Below, piece by piece: positions 43,040 through 54,047 of a stretch of 56,256 bases of DNA (the first letter of the stretch is position 1; each line of letters starts with the position of its first letter). The DNA comes from Paulinella micropora (Eukaryota > Cercozoa > Imbricatea > Euglyphida). Made by a program: the position numbers and the translations under genes. A model generated the notes under the pieces. That model was not told the DNA's origin. It saw only the letters and a list, made by a program, of their open reading frames with translations, and ran no database searches. The stretch is from positions 1,170,759 to 1,227,014 of the forward strand of contig BJOX01000052.1 of assembly GCA_009731375.1 (NCBI GenBank), in the 5' to 3' direction.

Positions 43040-45101
43040 TTACTTGATGTCCCCTGGCGCCCCAAGTCCAATTCTCGTAGCTGCCAAAAAAATATTTGAA
43101 CATGATGATGACAGAGCAGACAAAAAGAGGGGATTGGAAGCCGCAGGGAGCAAGCTCCTACCGAGGTCGGCCAGAGCGCCCCGGGCACACTGATCAGGAT
43201 GCACAAACCGCTGCAAACCCAAACAGCAGTTAGCAGCTAGGAAAACAACCCCTGAGCAGGCACGAGCATAGCTTACAATTCCGTCCACCGGTGGCGAGTC
43301 AATCATGGGTGTGGAAACTCCCAGAGGACGCAAGGAAAGCACGTCCACCTGCCACACAACCGTCCATGGTCCATACACCAATATTTGAGCGTTCCCTGCA
43401 TCAAGCACGCGCTAACATCATCACACCGGAGCGTCGTTGTACTCGCATTCCCACGCGACAGCTCGTGTGAAGTAATCCACCTATCACCCAGCAACAGCTC
43501 CTTGGACACCTGTCAAAAGACAGACAAACTCGCCATGCTGGCTCCTGCCGTTACTCGCTGGCTCTTCACTCACGTCACTTCTGTTTCTCTATAGGCTGAC
43601 GACATGAGCACGAGTGCAAATCGTTTCGTGACCAACGCCTTTGTGCCGGAATAAACCGAGCATGAGGGTATCGGAACGGTTCCGAACACAGAAGCAACAT
43701 TTAACACGCCCCCACGCAAACGAGACCCTATACACAACATAATAAGTAAGCATATATATAAAATAAGGAAGGCTGGCTGCCCAACATCCATGCCAGCGAC
43801 AGAATGCAAAGATAGCAAGAATTTGCATAAGCCACCGCTGCAGGTGAAACATGGAGGACATTTCTTTAAGCCTCTCTTGACAAATCTGGCTAAGGGTATG
43901 ACCGTTGGGTGCTCGTCCGCGGTTCTTGAGATGCGGCAGCAGCAGGCGGGTCAAGGCCACGACAGGCAGCGTGTTCACCGCCATGCAACGCAACGCCGAA
44001 TCCAGCGGTATATTGTCCAAGTATCCGGCGCAAGCATACCCAGCCACATTCAGCAACAGGGATACGTCACGCTTCCCGTTGGTCGTCACCTGAGGCAGCA
44101 TGGATGGAGGAAACTATCGGGCAGGCATCGCATACCTTATCCACTAGCTCTTGATACCGCGCTGCGTCAACGCCAAGCTCACACAGATCACACTCAATAT
44201 ACTCCACGTCCACACCATACGCCTGTCATACACATGCAAACCACGATGGATATTGCAGCATCTTCCAGCTAAAAAGCAAGGCGCAAAAGCCGCACGACTT
44301 GTCAATCGGATCTGCTCAAAAGACCAGGCATGGTTTGCGCTGGGGCGGCCTCTGGCGTGCCGCGTGGTACCTGGCGTAGCTGTGTGGCCTGTATGTGTAG
44401 CTGTGCGCGGTCCAGGTCTAGCAGCACCAGGTTCAGGCCTTCCTTCGCCACGCGCTCACAGAAGGCACGGCCGATGCCCCCACATGCACCAGTAATCTGT
44501 TACACAGATTGCACACGTGTAAAAAACCCGCAACTTGTTAAGCATGGTCACCACGGCCCAGCTGCCCGCTTTGTAGCGTTCTGCCAGTGAGTGCGGTCGC
44601 CTTCAAGACACCAACACACACCCTTCACATTTTGCAAGACGAAACACAAAACACACAGTACCGGACCACACGAATTAAAGGTTCTTGTTTGGATCTTGAA
44701 TGTTGTTCCTCAAGAAAAATGTGCTTTGTGCCTCAGTCTTGTTGATGGTGGAAATCATTCACGTCTCGAGCTGTGTCAAGAACGTGCTATGCCACCTATC
44801 TTCTCATAATGGTTTCGACTTACCTTATTTTCTCTTTTACACAAAGAATTGTACGCCTTATTTTGGTTAATACGTAACTTAAGCTTAGGAATCTGTGTCC
44901 GCGGCTGGGCTTGCATATGTTCTCAACGGGTTCATATACATCTCAGAACGAAAACGCTCTGTACCTGCCCAGCAGTCTCCAAGCCCCCCACAGGACGGCC
45001 AGGCTGGAATGCAGCACTCGTTTGCTCAGATACAGTAACGCCAGCGCACGTAGCCAGCGCGGAGCCCGATCACACCACGACTGAGCCAAGCACACAAACA
45101 T
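43040..45101 (-). CDS. Short-chain dehydrogenase/reductase (KAR/17beta-HSD-like), multi-exon
   Basis: Exons read on the minus strand: a tentative hydrophobic N-terminal exon 45101-44965 (MFVCLAQSWCDRAPRWLRAL); 44580-44552 (RYKAGSWAV); 44496-44371 with the nucleotide-binding motif TGACGGIGRA; 44222-44136 (AYGVDVEYIECDLCE); 44089-43903 (LLLNVAGYACAGYLD ... LLLPHLKNRGRAPNG); about 43727-43606 with the catalytic YSGTK (YxxxK) after LNVASVFG; then VSKELLLGD near 43509, and C-terminal pieces with VDVLSLRPLGVSTPM and RFVHPDQ. The order TGxxxGIG, NAG, S, YxxxK and the LRPLGVSTPM end fit the 3-ketoacyl-CoA reductase / 17beta-HSD 12 branch, NADPH-dependent and usually anchored in the ER membrane. The usual NNAG is NVAG here. 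Splice sites of the last exons and the link from the first exon are unresolved. Confidence 0.7.
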
Positions 45102-45149
45102 CTACTGACATGTAGATTGCTCATTTCCTTCTTTCTGCGTCCTTATTTC

Positions 45150-45735
45150 TTACCGTTCTAAGATTTGCTTATTTTCTCCCTTTCCGCGTTCTAACCTTTT
45201 TATATCTTTCTGCATTTTACCCACTCCGTTTACTGTCTGATTGTATCCTTCCTTGCCACGTCTTTCGCATGCTGGCCTTTTCGCTCTTTGTTCACTTTTC
45301 AAACATTTCATCTCCTGTGCTCTTTTCAGAAAAACCACAAGAAAGCCAATGCAAAGTCACGTTTATGAAAAAAGTAGACCTCCAATCGAGCCACTTGAGA
45401 ACCTAATGACTCCTTGGAGAGCATCTATGCACAACAGTCAACAACAGGTCGTATTTAGCACACCGTGCTCCCATAATTCCCTTCCTTTTTTCAAGCAATT
45501 CAAGCAACTGCAACGTTATTCTCATCCACTACTTTGTTTTGCCCCAACAGACGAACTAACTAGAAAGCTTTGATCGAAAAAAAGTTTAAAACCTATACAC
45601 AAAAAGCATTTTGAAAAAACAACGTCAAATAACCAAGAGAACTGTGAAAAACAAAGAGGACAGAGGAAAACTGCCAACAGAAAGCAAACACAGTCAAACC
45701 ACAAGCAAAAAATAAAAGCGAGAGCGAAGTTAAGA
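45150..45735. other. Intergenic stretch
   Basis: Upstream of the reductase gene on its strand. It is T-rich to about 45330, then mixed. No conserved reading frame or known element seen. Confidence 0.5.
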
Positions 45736-45739
45736 ACAT

Positions 45740-46120
45740 CCAGCAATGCATGCATGCATACATACATACATACATATACATATGTACATACATACATACA
45801 TACATATGTATGTACATACATACATACATACATACATACATACATGCATACATAAGTGAGTGAGTGAGTGTATCCCCCCCCCCTCCATGTATGTATGAGT
45901 GAGTGAGTGAGCAAGTGAGCGAGTAAGTGAACCCCCCCCCCGCCTTTATGTTTGTATGTATGTTTGTAGGTATGCATTTATGTATGCATGCATGCATGTA
46001 TGTATGCATGTACTCACTGACTCACTCGGCAAAAAGTGTGGACTCAGAACCACTAAAGAAAACACACACACACACACACACAGCTACACACACATACAGA
46101 GAGAGAGAGAGAGACAGATT
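45740..46120 (+). repeat. Tetranucleotide and dinucleotide microsatellites
   Basis: (TACA)n / (TGTA)n runs lie at about 45745-45852. GTGAGTGAGTGAG blocks next to C runs lie at 45855-45945, then (TATG)n with TGCA to about 46010. (CA)n lies at about 46060-46100 and (GA)n at about 46098-46113. GTGAGTGAGTG beside CCCCCCCC occurs twice, a small duplication. Confidence 0.88.
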
Positions 46121-47250
46121 TTGACAATTTTATTTTCTTTCTTTACCCCTCTCGTTCCTTTTTTCTTTTCATTTATGTTTATTCTTAGAATTCTATTGCA
46201 TCAGGAGAAGAGAGAAATGAGAATAACAAGAGACACAGAGCCAGCAAAGAAAAACAAAGAAGCAAAGGATAAAAAGGAGACAATAAATGGTCTTTTGCGG
46301 TCACTGGCGGTGGGTGCAATCTTTCTTGGGTTTGCTTCCTGAAAAGCCTGGCCTGTGGTGCCACTTCAACACCCCATTCCTCGAGGGAAGACATCACAAG
46401 ATAAGATGGATCTGGGTCTTCCATCTCGAGGTGAGTTCGTGGATAGAAAAGGAATGTCGAGCTGCAGCAAGTTGTGTCGTGATGTTAGGGTACAGAGCTT
46501 GATCCTGCAGTAGTAACACAGTATCACTAAAAAAAATCACATAGTTATAAATTGATCATTTAATTTATAATTATGGAATCCGTATATATACGTATACTAC
46601 TGTACTAGGTATACGTAGAAATGGCTGTCGGAAAACAATTTTATACATAAAAGCTGTAAGTGATGGTAAGCTGTTGCTAAAAAAAAGGTTAAAAAGTTTA
46701 GTCTAAAAAAACCAACCCGAGGTCTAGGAGATCAACTAAATCTGTGACTTTTATCACTATTGTATACATAAAATTAAATCATTTTGCACGTGCACTCGTT
46801 GCATGCGCAATGACGACTCATGATCAGTGAAGTAAATTCTGCTGCACTGACCATTTCCAGATATTAAAACAGTAGCTTGAGTAAGAAAAGTTTAATTAAC
46901 ACTAAGTTAAATTAAAACTGATGTCATTGGAAACGGCACTTGATCCAATTGCAATTGCAAAATATGCGCATGCATAAAAGAGCTACACTAACATTGACTA
47001 GAACCGCCACATAAGGTTCAGCCTGAATGTTAATCTTGATCTAGGTCTTTCGTCAATGCAACTTCCTCACAAAAAAAAACTTTTAATGCAAAAATTCTGA
47101 CCGATCGTACCGTGCTCAATCTTTCAACACTGGCGGGAAGCTGTTGACGGATCCTGATTAGATTCAGTGTCAAAATCCCCACCGAAGTGTGCTATCCAGG
47201 TTCTTGCCCTGACTGCACGTGCAGAGCTAAGTAGGGGCTGACGAAGTGAT
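46121..47250. other. Intergenic stretch
   Basis: AT-rich from about 46500. I see no gene, terminal repeats or RNA motif that I can support. 46185-46500 has a few open frames without recognisable similarity. Confidence 0.5.
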
Positions 47251-47252
47251 TG

Positions 47253-49250
47253 CTAGCTAGCAACTGCTTCCGACTCAGTGTCGGCGGCGGAGTCCTCCCA
47301 GTCATCTGAAGCGTTATCATCATCACTGTGTGAGGTACACTGGGAATCGCTGTGAGCCATTTCTTCCGTTTCATCTACATCTTCAGCTACGTCAAGCTCT
47401 GCTTCCTCTCGACGCCTGCGCCTTGGCCGCTGTAACATTCTGGGACTCCTCACCAGTGACCGTTCTTGACTCTCAGGGCCGTCCCCGGCGTTTGCATCCG
47501 CCGCAGACATTGCTTAATCTCTTCTCTGCAAACTTGCATGTGACATTCCTGCTCGCCTTGCGATGGCTGTAACTCCCTGTTGCCTTGCGACTCTGGTTCT
47601 TGGGAATCTTCCAGCGGATCATCCACGACTCCGTCCTCAATTGCTGCAGGAACAGTGACAAGCAAGTTCAAAACAGAGATGCGCTTGCAGCGCTGGACGT
47701 TTCTGTCGAACTGAAGAAGAATATCATTCTTGAATTTCAACTTGATCTCGAATGGAACAAGCCTGTTATTCATGTCATCCTTGGAATCCCAAGCTTCGGC
47801 TGCGCCAACAGTGTATATTCTCGCAGTACCCAATTTAATCCTTGCCACAGGCTCCAGTAAAAAATTGTACGCCGCCTCGACCTCTCGACCCCGAGGCTCA
47901 ATCTTCTGCCAGTCCAAACATGGGAGCTTTCGCCCAGGTTGTCTCGACTGTGAGTCAGCAACAACAACTTTTTCTGTACATGTTGAACATCAAACCGCAT
48001 CGGGTCGCTCAAGGAATGCTTCGCGACGGTGCTGAGATTCGCTTCAAATTTTTCTTCAGAGAACATCCTGGGATCATGCTGAAATGCTCACCAAGCAGGG
48101 TTGTTCACACTTCGCCAGTAATTCAACAGCAGCAGGTGTAATGTCAGGACATGTGTGTACTTGTTGTCTTTGAAATGCAACAACACATGCAAAGTTCTGT
48201 GCTAGTACACCCAAATTTGTTTGGGTAAGTTTTCACAAATGATACAACCCAGGTCCTGGGCCTGCACAGCAACAGCAACAACAACAAAACTACATTTGTC
48301 AATGCTGGATCTAAGCTAAAAACATACCACTGGCATAAACCACTCAAACAACTTCAAAAGATTTCGGAGTGCTTTTCTAGCTTCTTCTGGATGGGCCGCG
48401 TTGTCAGAGCTGTCCTGGATGTCCATTCTCACGTGATGGTAAGCTAGTCGCAGGTAAGCCATGACTGCAGTGATTGCATTCAGCCGGAGCTTAATGAGGA
48501 ATTTTTGTCAGGAAACAGTTTGTGCCAAAACGGGCCGAACACTTGGCGCTTGAACTCACGCTAAAGCAAAATGCACAAGAACTTGTGCACATGCCAGTGC
48601 CCGAGAAACACATACATCCAGGACTTCAGGTAAGCAAAGCCTCCGCTCAAGTCGAACATTGCATGCCAAAAGCGCACATGCACACAAGCTGTTCTTGCAC
48701 AACTTCGTCACAACTTGAAAAAACACACTTTGAGAATTCTTTTGTAAATGTTGGAATCGACTGTGTAGAGCTTGTAACGGGGCTCTTCCTTCTGTCTTTG
48801 ATCCGCTGCAAGTTTTTGTAAAAAACGAATCAACGCATCATTTGATGCGATGTTTCTGTCTTCCAACCGCACACGAAAAAAAAACAGTTCCCTCGTTCGC
48901 AGTGTCGTTGTAGGTGGAAAGACTGACATGCAACCTGAGCGGAATTCTGTTTGATTCCCTGGAAGCAGAATGTTCGAAAAATTACAACAAAAAAAATCAG
49001 GATTCCTGGTTTGCAACTCGTGCATCTTGCTTCGTGTAAGTTCTATCAAAGCCTGCTGAAAAAGATCTGGAATTGCGTTTCTCTTGCATTCATTCCACAT
49101 TAAGCTGGGATGCTGCAACTGCTGCGACTGAATTACACCCACAACCGTCCAAAGTCCGTTGTTGTACGGGCCAACTCCCACATTGGGAACACCAACATTG
49201 CGAAACTTCAGACTCGTTGCAAAGTTATCGAACCAAGTAGACCAGATCAC
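47253..49250 (-). CDS. Unrecognised multi-exon gene or decayed element (minus)
   Basis: Blocks in order on the minus strand: 49250-48708 (IWSTWFDNFATSLKFRNVGV, LWTVVGVIQSQQLQHPSLMW, YKLYTVDSNIYKRILK); about 48580-48320 (REFKRQVFGPFWHKLFPDKN, then in another frame LRLNAITAVMAYLRLAYHHV and ARKALRNLLKLFEWFMPV); 48066-47920 (EEKFEANLSTVAKHSLSDPM); and 47917-47450 / 47510-47253 (LDWQKIEPRGREVEAAYNFL, KRISVLNLLVTVPAAIEDGV, then an acidic Asp/Ser tail ending TESEAVAS). The blocks are protein-like and partly joined by GT-AG introns, but the shift between PDKN and LRLN looks like a true frameshift. I do not recognise the family; a transposon-derived protein is possible. Confidence 0.45.
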
Positions 49251-49259
49251 GTCAGTACA

Positions 49260-51180
49260 TGCTTCGTTTTGCCTATCACAGCAGCATGTTTACAGGTGCA
49301 GTGATGCTGGTTTACGCAGATGTTTGTGTTTTACTACTGAGGGAAATTTTAAAAAAGGACACATAAAAAAAACAATGCATGATTTAAAATTCATGCTTGT
49401 CACCTTTCAAAACATTTGCATGCTCTTCCGGCTCCTCATTATTTAGTTTTGACCCCTGTTTGAGTGGTTTGGGCTGCCCACATGTGTGACTTTTATGCAT
49501 AAAAGTGCTACTTGGAGCAATTCCAAACCTTATATGGCTTGTGTTCAACTGCTCGAACCTACTTTGCGCCACCCTTGTTCTTGTGGTCACGGTTTTTTCA
49601 AGGCTTTTCTGCTAGCAATTACATATATTTTGACATGTAAAAACATGCATTTTAGTGGTACTACTGCACGATCAAGACAGAGGTTGTCATGGTTGTGAAA
49701 AAAGTAGAAAGAAAAGATATGTCACTACCCGGCCCGGAATGCGAAGATATTGATTTTAAAATCAATAATAATATTGATCAAAAATCAATATTACTTGAAG
49801 GAGGGCTTCAAGTACAAGTTATTTCTTCAAGTAAAAAAAGTCTTAGCTTTCATTTGGGAAAGTCTTTCGGAGCCAAATGGCTGTGCACGCAGTGCAAGGC
49901 AATTATCAATTTTATGTTCTCTTGACTGTGTTCCCCAAAATTCACCGTAAATTGTGATTTTCGAGAAATCGTGGAAAAAGGCAATGGAGAAGGGAAAATG
50001 GCAATGCTGTAAAAACTTTGATTAAATCGTTTCAAGTCATTCCTGGACGAAATCGAAAGCTAGTTAGTGAAGTCGAAACGTCGTGCAGAGGAGAATCTAA
50101 CTGGCCGGTCAAAAACAGTAAAATGTCAATGGTAGTGGTTTTGGCCGGTCGTTAAAGTGCTCAGTCTGATAGACTGAACGTAGATTCATATGTAGTTAGC
50201 TGCCCACTGATCAAAATGCTAATAAATGACCACGAAGTTTTCACTTAATTTCAATGTGTCCACTGAGTTTGTACTCATACAACTCTTGTGACTCATGATA
50301 CTCTTCAAGTAGGCAGATACAACTTCACGAACTCTTATTAAGAACACTATGGCTGCATTGAGTCCTGACTCTGTGTGAGCAGGTGAAATACCAGTAAATA
50401 GTAGAGAGATCAATTCGTTTATTTAGGTTCGAACTCTTTGCAGGCTTGGATGCAACTTACGATCAAGTGCCAGTAGTAGAAGTGTAACACCCAAGGTATA
50501 CTACATCGTTTTTACGCTATTTGCTTTATGGGAATTCATTTGGGGAAGTGATTCGTTGTTATTAAATGTTTTATAAGACGAATTCTTATGATATACATTT
50601 CCGGTTTGGAACAATACTTCCTGTTTTAATGTAGTATTATGATAAAGGGATATGGAAGGGAAGCTGGGAAGCTTCAACCCCATACGGCCTTAAATCCTAT
50701 AGTTTACACTTAACCATTTACCGGAGTGGGTGAGGTTATGAGTATGTATGTTACACCAAGTTGTAGCATCCTCATGGATTAATCTCCCATATTAATAGCG
50801 TTGACCCGATCCTTTTATTGCGATTGTAGTAACCGTTTAAAGTTATGGATTATTTTCAGTGGAAATTCCGTGAAATTTGGCCGTTTTTCCCGTGACTGGG
50901 AATTTATGGCTAAATAAGGGAAATTGCACTTATGGGTTGTCGTTTATGGTATGTTTTGGCATTTGTGCAGGTTACGGACGTAACGCATCGTGTCAGATGA
51001 CCCGGTCATAGGGACACTCCGTTTTTAACGGTGGTTTCCCTTTAGCTTGTTGTTTATGTTCATTCCTGACTTCCCTTTCTACTTTAGAAGTGGAGGTTAG
51101 TACTGAACCAGTTGTGTTCAATCTTTGCATTAAATTCCCTTTTTCCTTTGAGCTCTCAAGGGTTAGACCTCCGGTCTTAA
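49260..51180. other. AT-rich non-coding stretch
   Basis: No supported gene. 49745-49800 holds a cluster of palindromic motifs (GATTTTAAAATC, ATCAATAATAATATTGAT) related in sequence to the array at 51184. TGTAACACCC at about 50483 resembles an LTR start, but no matching end or target duplication was found. Confidence 0.45.
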
Positions 51181-51183
51181 TAC

Positions 51184-51745
51184 TGATATTAATATTGAAA
51201 TTATGCAATATTAATATTGCAAAAAAGCAATATTAATATTGAAATGTATGCACTATTAATATTTCCAAAAAGCAATATTAATATTGAAATTATGCAATAT
51301 TAATATTGCAAAAAAACAATATTAATAATAATATTGAAAAGTATATAATATTAATATTGCAAAAAAAAAGCAATATTAATATTGAAATATGCAATATTAA
51401 TATTGCAAAAAAGCAATATTGATATTGAAATGGATGCAATATTAATATTGCAAAAAAGCAATATTAATATTGAAATTATGCAATATTAATATTACCAAAA
51501 AGCATTAATATTAAAATGTATGCAATATTAATATTGAAAGAAAAGCAATATTATATTGCCAAAAAGCAATATTAATATTGAAAATATTGAAATTGATGCA
51601 ATATTAATATTGCAAAAAAGTAATATTAATATTGAAATCGATGCAATATTAATATTGAAAAAAAGCAATGTTAATATTGCAAAAAATCAATAATAATATT
51701 GAAAATATTGAAATTGATGCAATATTAATATTGCAAAAAAAAAGT
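51184..51745. repeat. Array of CAATATTAATATTG palindromes
   Basis: About 25 copies of the perfect palindrome AATATTAATATT, many extended to GCAATATTAATATTGC, lie 20-25 bases apart. Two spacers alternate: AAAAAA-type and GAAATNATGC-type, so the basic repeat is a dimer of roughly 46-48 bases. Copies decay towards 52010, where single AATATTGA units remain. There is no coding capacity. Confidence 0.85.
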
Positions 51746-52169
51746 AATATTTCAGAACTTTTTTAAAAAATATTGCTGGGACTTAGAGCGGACGTATGCC
51801 TGGCCACCAGTGAGAAATATTGAAATAACGAGCAATCAATATCTATCGAAAAAGATATTGATTTTTTTTGCAAAAAATATTGATTTTTTATTTTAAAAAA
51901 ATATTGAAAGCTGAATTTAAGGTATCCGGTGTCATTAGGTGAGATTTTTTAAGTTACACTGCCTGCCCAGCAGCAAAATCTGCTATATAAAATCAATATT
52001 TTCTTCAATATTAAATGCTACAACTTATTCAACTTCAAGTGACACACGAAATGTGGGCGCAGATAGGTAAATATGCGACCTTTTCTTATACCCCTATACA
52101 CAGTGATGTATAGAAGAGCTATATCTCTTTAAGATGTAGTTATATCCGTTTTTATTTATGTACTTTTGA

Positions 52170-52240
52170 GCCGGTTGAAAACGATAATATTACGATTCAT
52201 AACCGGTACTACTTTTTTAAGCCGTATAATATTATCGTTA
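52170..52240. repeat. Inverted repeat AACGATAATATTA
   Basis: AACGATAATATTA at about 52178 and its reverse complement TAATATTATCGTT at about 52227 flank about 35 bases. It could fold into a cruciform or mark the ends of a small element. Confidence 0.55.
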
Positions 52241-53139
52241 GGCGTGACACTGGGAAATGCCTCTCTGTTTCCTTTTTGTTGCTTGGCTCTGACAGTCTTC
52301 TACATTTTCCACCATACTGGTTTCCTCTCTTTGTAGAGGAGGAAGATTAGGTTATTTTCAGAATCCTGTGGAATTGGAAGGATAAATACCCCGGCTTACA
52401 TTAAATAATATCTTTTGATTATAACCGACAAAAGTGGAGTCCCAGCCTAGATTTTTTTTATATCCTCCAAATTTCAATTCAGCAATTTGAAAATAGCCAT
52501 TCCCCTAAGCAAAGCAAGAAGGAAAGGTAGTGGAGGAGTGTAGGAAAGGAGTTGGGGGGGTGTTAGTAGCTTGCAGACGGTGCACAAAAACAACAGTGAA
52601 ATCTTGCACAGAGGCCCATAAAGCGGCACGACAAGACACTCGTTGTGTGTACGATTTTGACACCTCAGGCAGTGTGTTTGGATTGTGTAGGGGGCATAGA
52701 AAGTGTACGTAGTAATAGTGGAACAGAAACATTAGGGGGCTCACTGGTGTGATTGTCGACACATTGTCGAGCCAGAGGAGTGCTTAACAAACACACACAA
52801 GGAGAAGGAAAACACCCTCCTATCAGTTCTGTCAACACTCCTACACGTATACCTACACATACTCCTCACGAGGAGAATAACCAACAATTACACGCTCTAA
52901 CTCTTGTTTGTACTGCCACAAACACGTAACACACACAAACGTTGTTGACACGTCAACACGTGCAACGAGGCAGACGAAAAACAAACAAACAACACACATA
53001 CAGAATCCTATTCCTTTGGCATAAAACCTGTTTATACAAACAACACCCATCCCACGCCAAGAAGGTAGCCATCTCTCAAAGGGGTGGTAGGCCAGTCTAT
53101 TAAGACATAGGCCGGGGGAAGTGAATGTAAATTGAAGAC
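52241..53139. other. Stretch upstream of the gag-like element
   Basis: A short plus frame at 52530-52712 contains CRRCTKTTVKSCTEAHKAAR and CRGHRKC, Cys-rich but without a recognisable fold. Otherwise I see nothing. PPT-like GGGGGAAG occurs at 53114-53121. Confidence 0.35.
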
Positions 53140-53202
53140 AGGGAGGCTAAAAAGGAGTGTGTTTTGGGAACGATTTTTATTTTTGTTCACAAACAACGAA
53201 AC

Positions 53203-53541
53203 ACACACCCCACATCACACTCAAACACTCCAAACGTGTTGTGTGGTGTCATATAGGTCAACAAGGACAAGAACTCGGATACCGAGTGGCTTCCAAGACA
53301 ATCGACAACAAGTGTGTGAAGAGTCACCAGCACTCGGTACACACACAGGCATACACACTCTCGTAGACACAGACGAGACACACACCTCACATCACACCCA
53401 AGCACTAACAACGTGTGTGTGGTGTCAAATAGGTCACCAAGAACAAAAACTCGGACACCGAGCAACTCACAAGGCATCAGCCGTTGTTGTGTGAAGAGTC
53501 AGCAGCACTCGGTACACACAAACACATACACACACACGAGA
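53203..53541 (+). repeat. About 170-bp tandem duplication in leader-like DNA
   Basis: The unit 53203-53379 recurs at 53380-53541 with about 80% match. It includes GTGTGGTGTCA, AACTCGGA and GCACTCGGTACACACA. It lies about 500 bases before the gag-like frame and may be part of that element's LTR or leader. Confidence 0.7.
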
Positions 53542-54047
53542 ACACTCACAAACACACACCCCATAACTCAAAAAGGCAAAGCTTCGGTTGAATGTTGAGT
53601 TGGGAAAGGTTCTTTCACAAAAGGACAATAACAGTGACCTATTGGGCTGAGCCCAGAAAGGATCATTGAAAACCTTTTTGAACGATTCTTGATTGTGTAC
53701 GCACGAGGGTGGAGTAAGGTTGCTAACCGACTTGTTTGTGAAGCACAAGTGTGGTGTACTTTGTCAGGGTGCACACATACACATCGTCTGGCTTGGCAGA
53801 AGGAACAACAAGGCTTCCCCCGACAGAGGGGGAGGGTGAGTCCACCAATTCCTTGACTGCTATTTGTTGATTGTTGTGTTGGGTGTGAGTTGGTTGTCGT
53901 GTTGTATAACATCGTGCTTGACACAAGCATTGACGACACAGTGAACAGAACACACGACAACAAAAGACAAACACAACAGCACACTTACACAACACGAGAA
54001 CATACGACTCCATCTGCTCGTTTCAACCCTTCAGGGGCACACTGAAC

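Noticed and set aside
47585-48141. Plus-strand frames opposite the unassigned minus gene
   Set aside because: The minus-strand blocks look more protein-like and are linked by plausible splice sites; the plus frames are their shadows.
50483-51000. Solo LTR starting TGTAACACCC
   Set aside because: The start looks LTR-like but I found no matching end, polypurine tract or target duplication.
52530-52712. 60-residue Cys-rich peptide gene
   Set aside because: No signal peptide, no paired cysteine pattern of a known family and no supporting splice or promoter signal.
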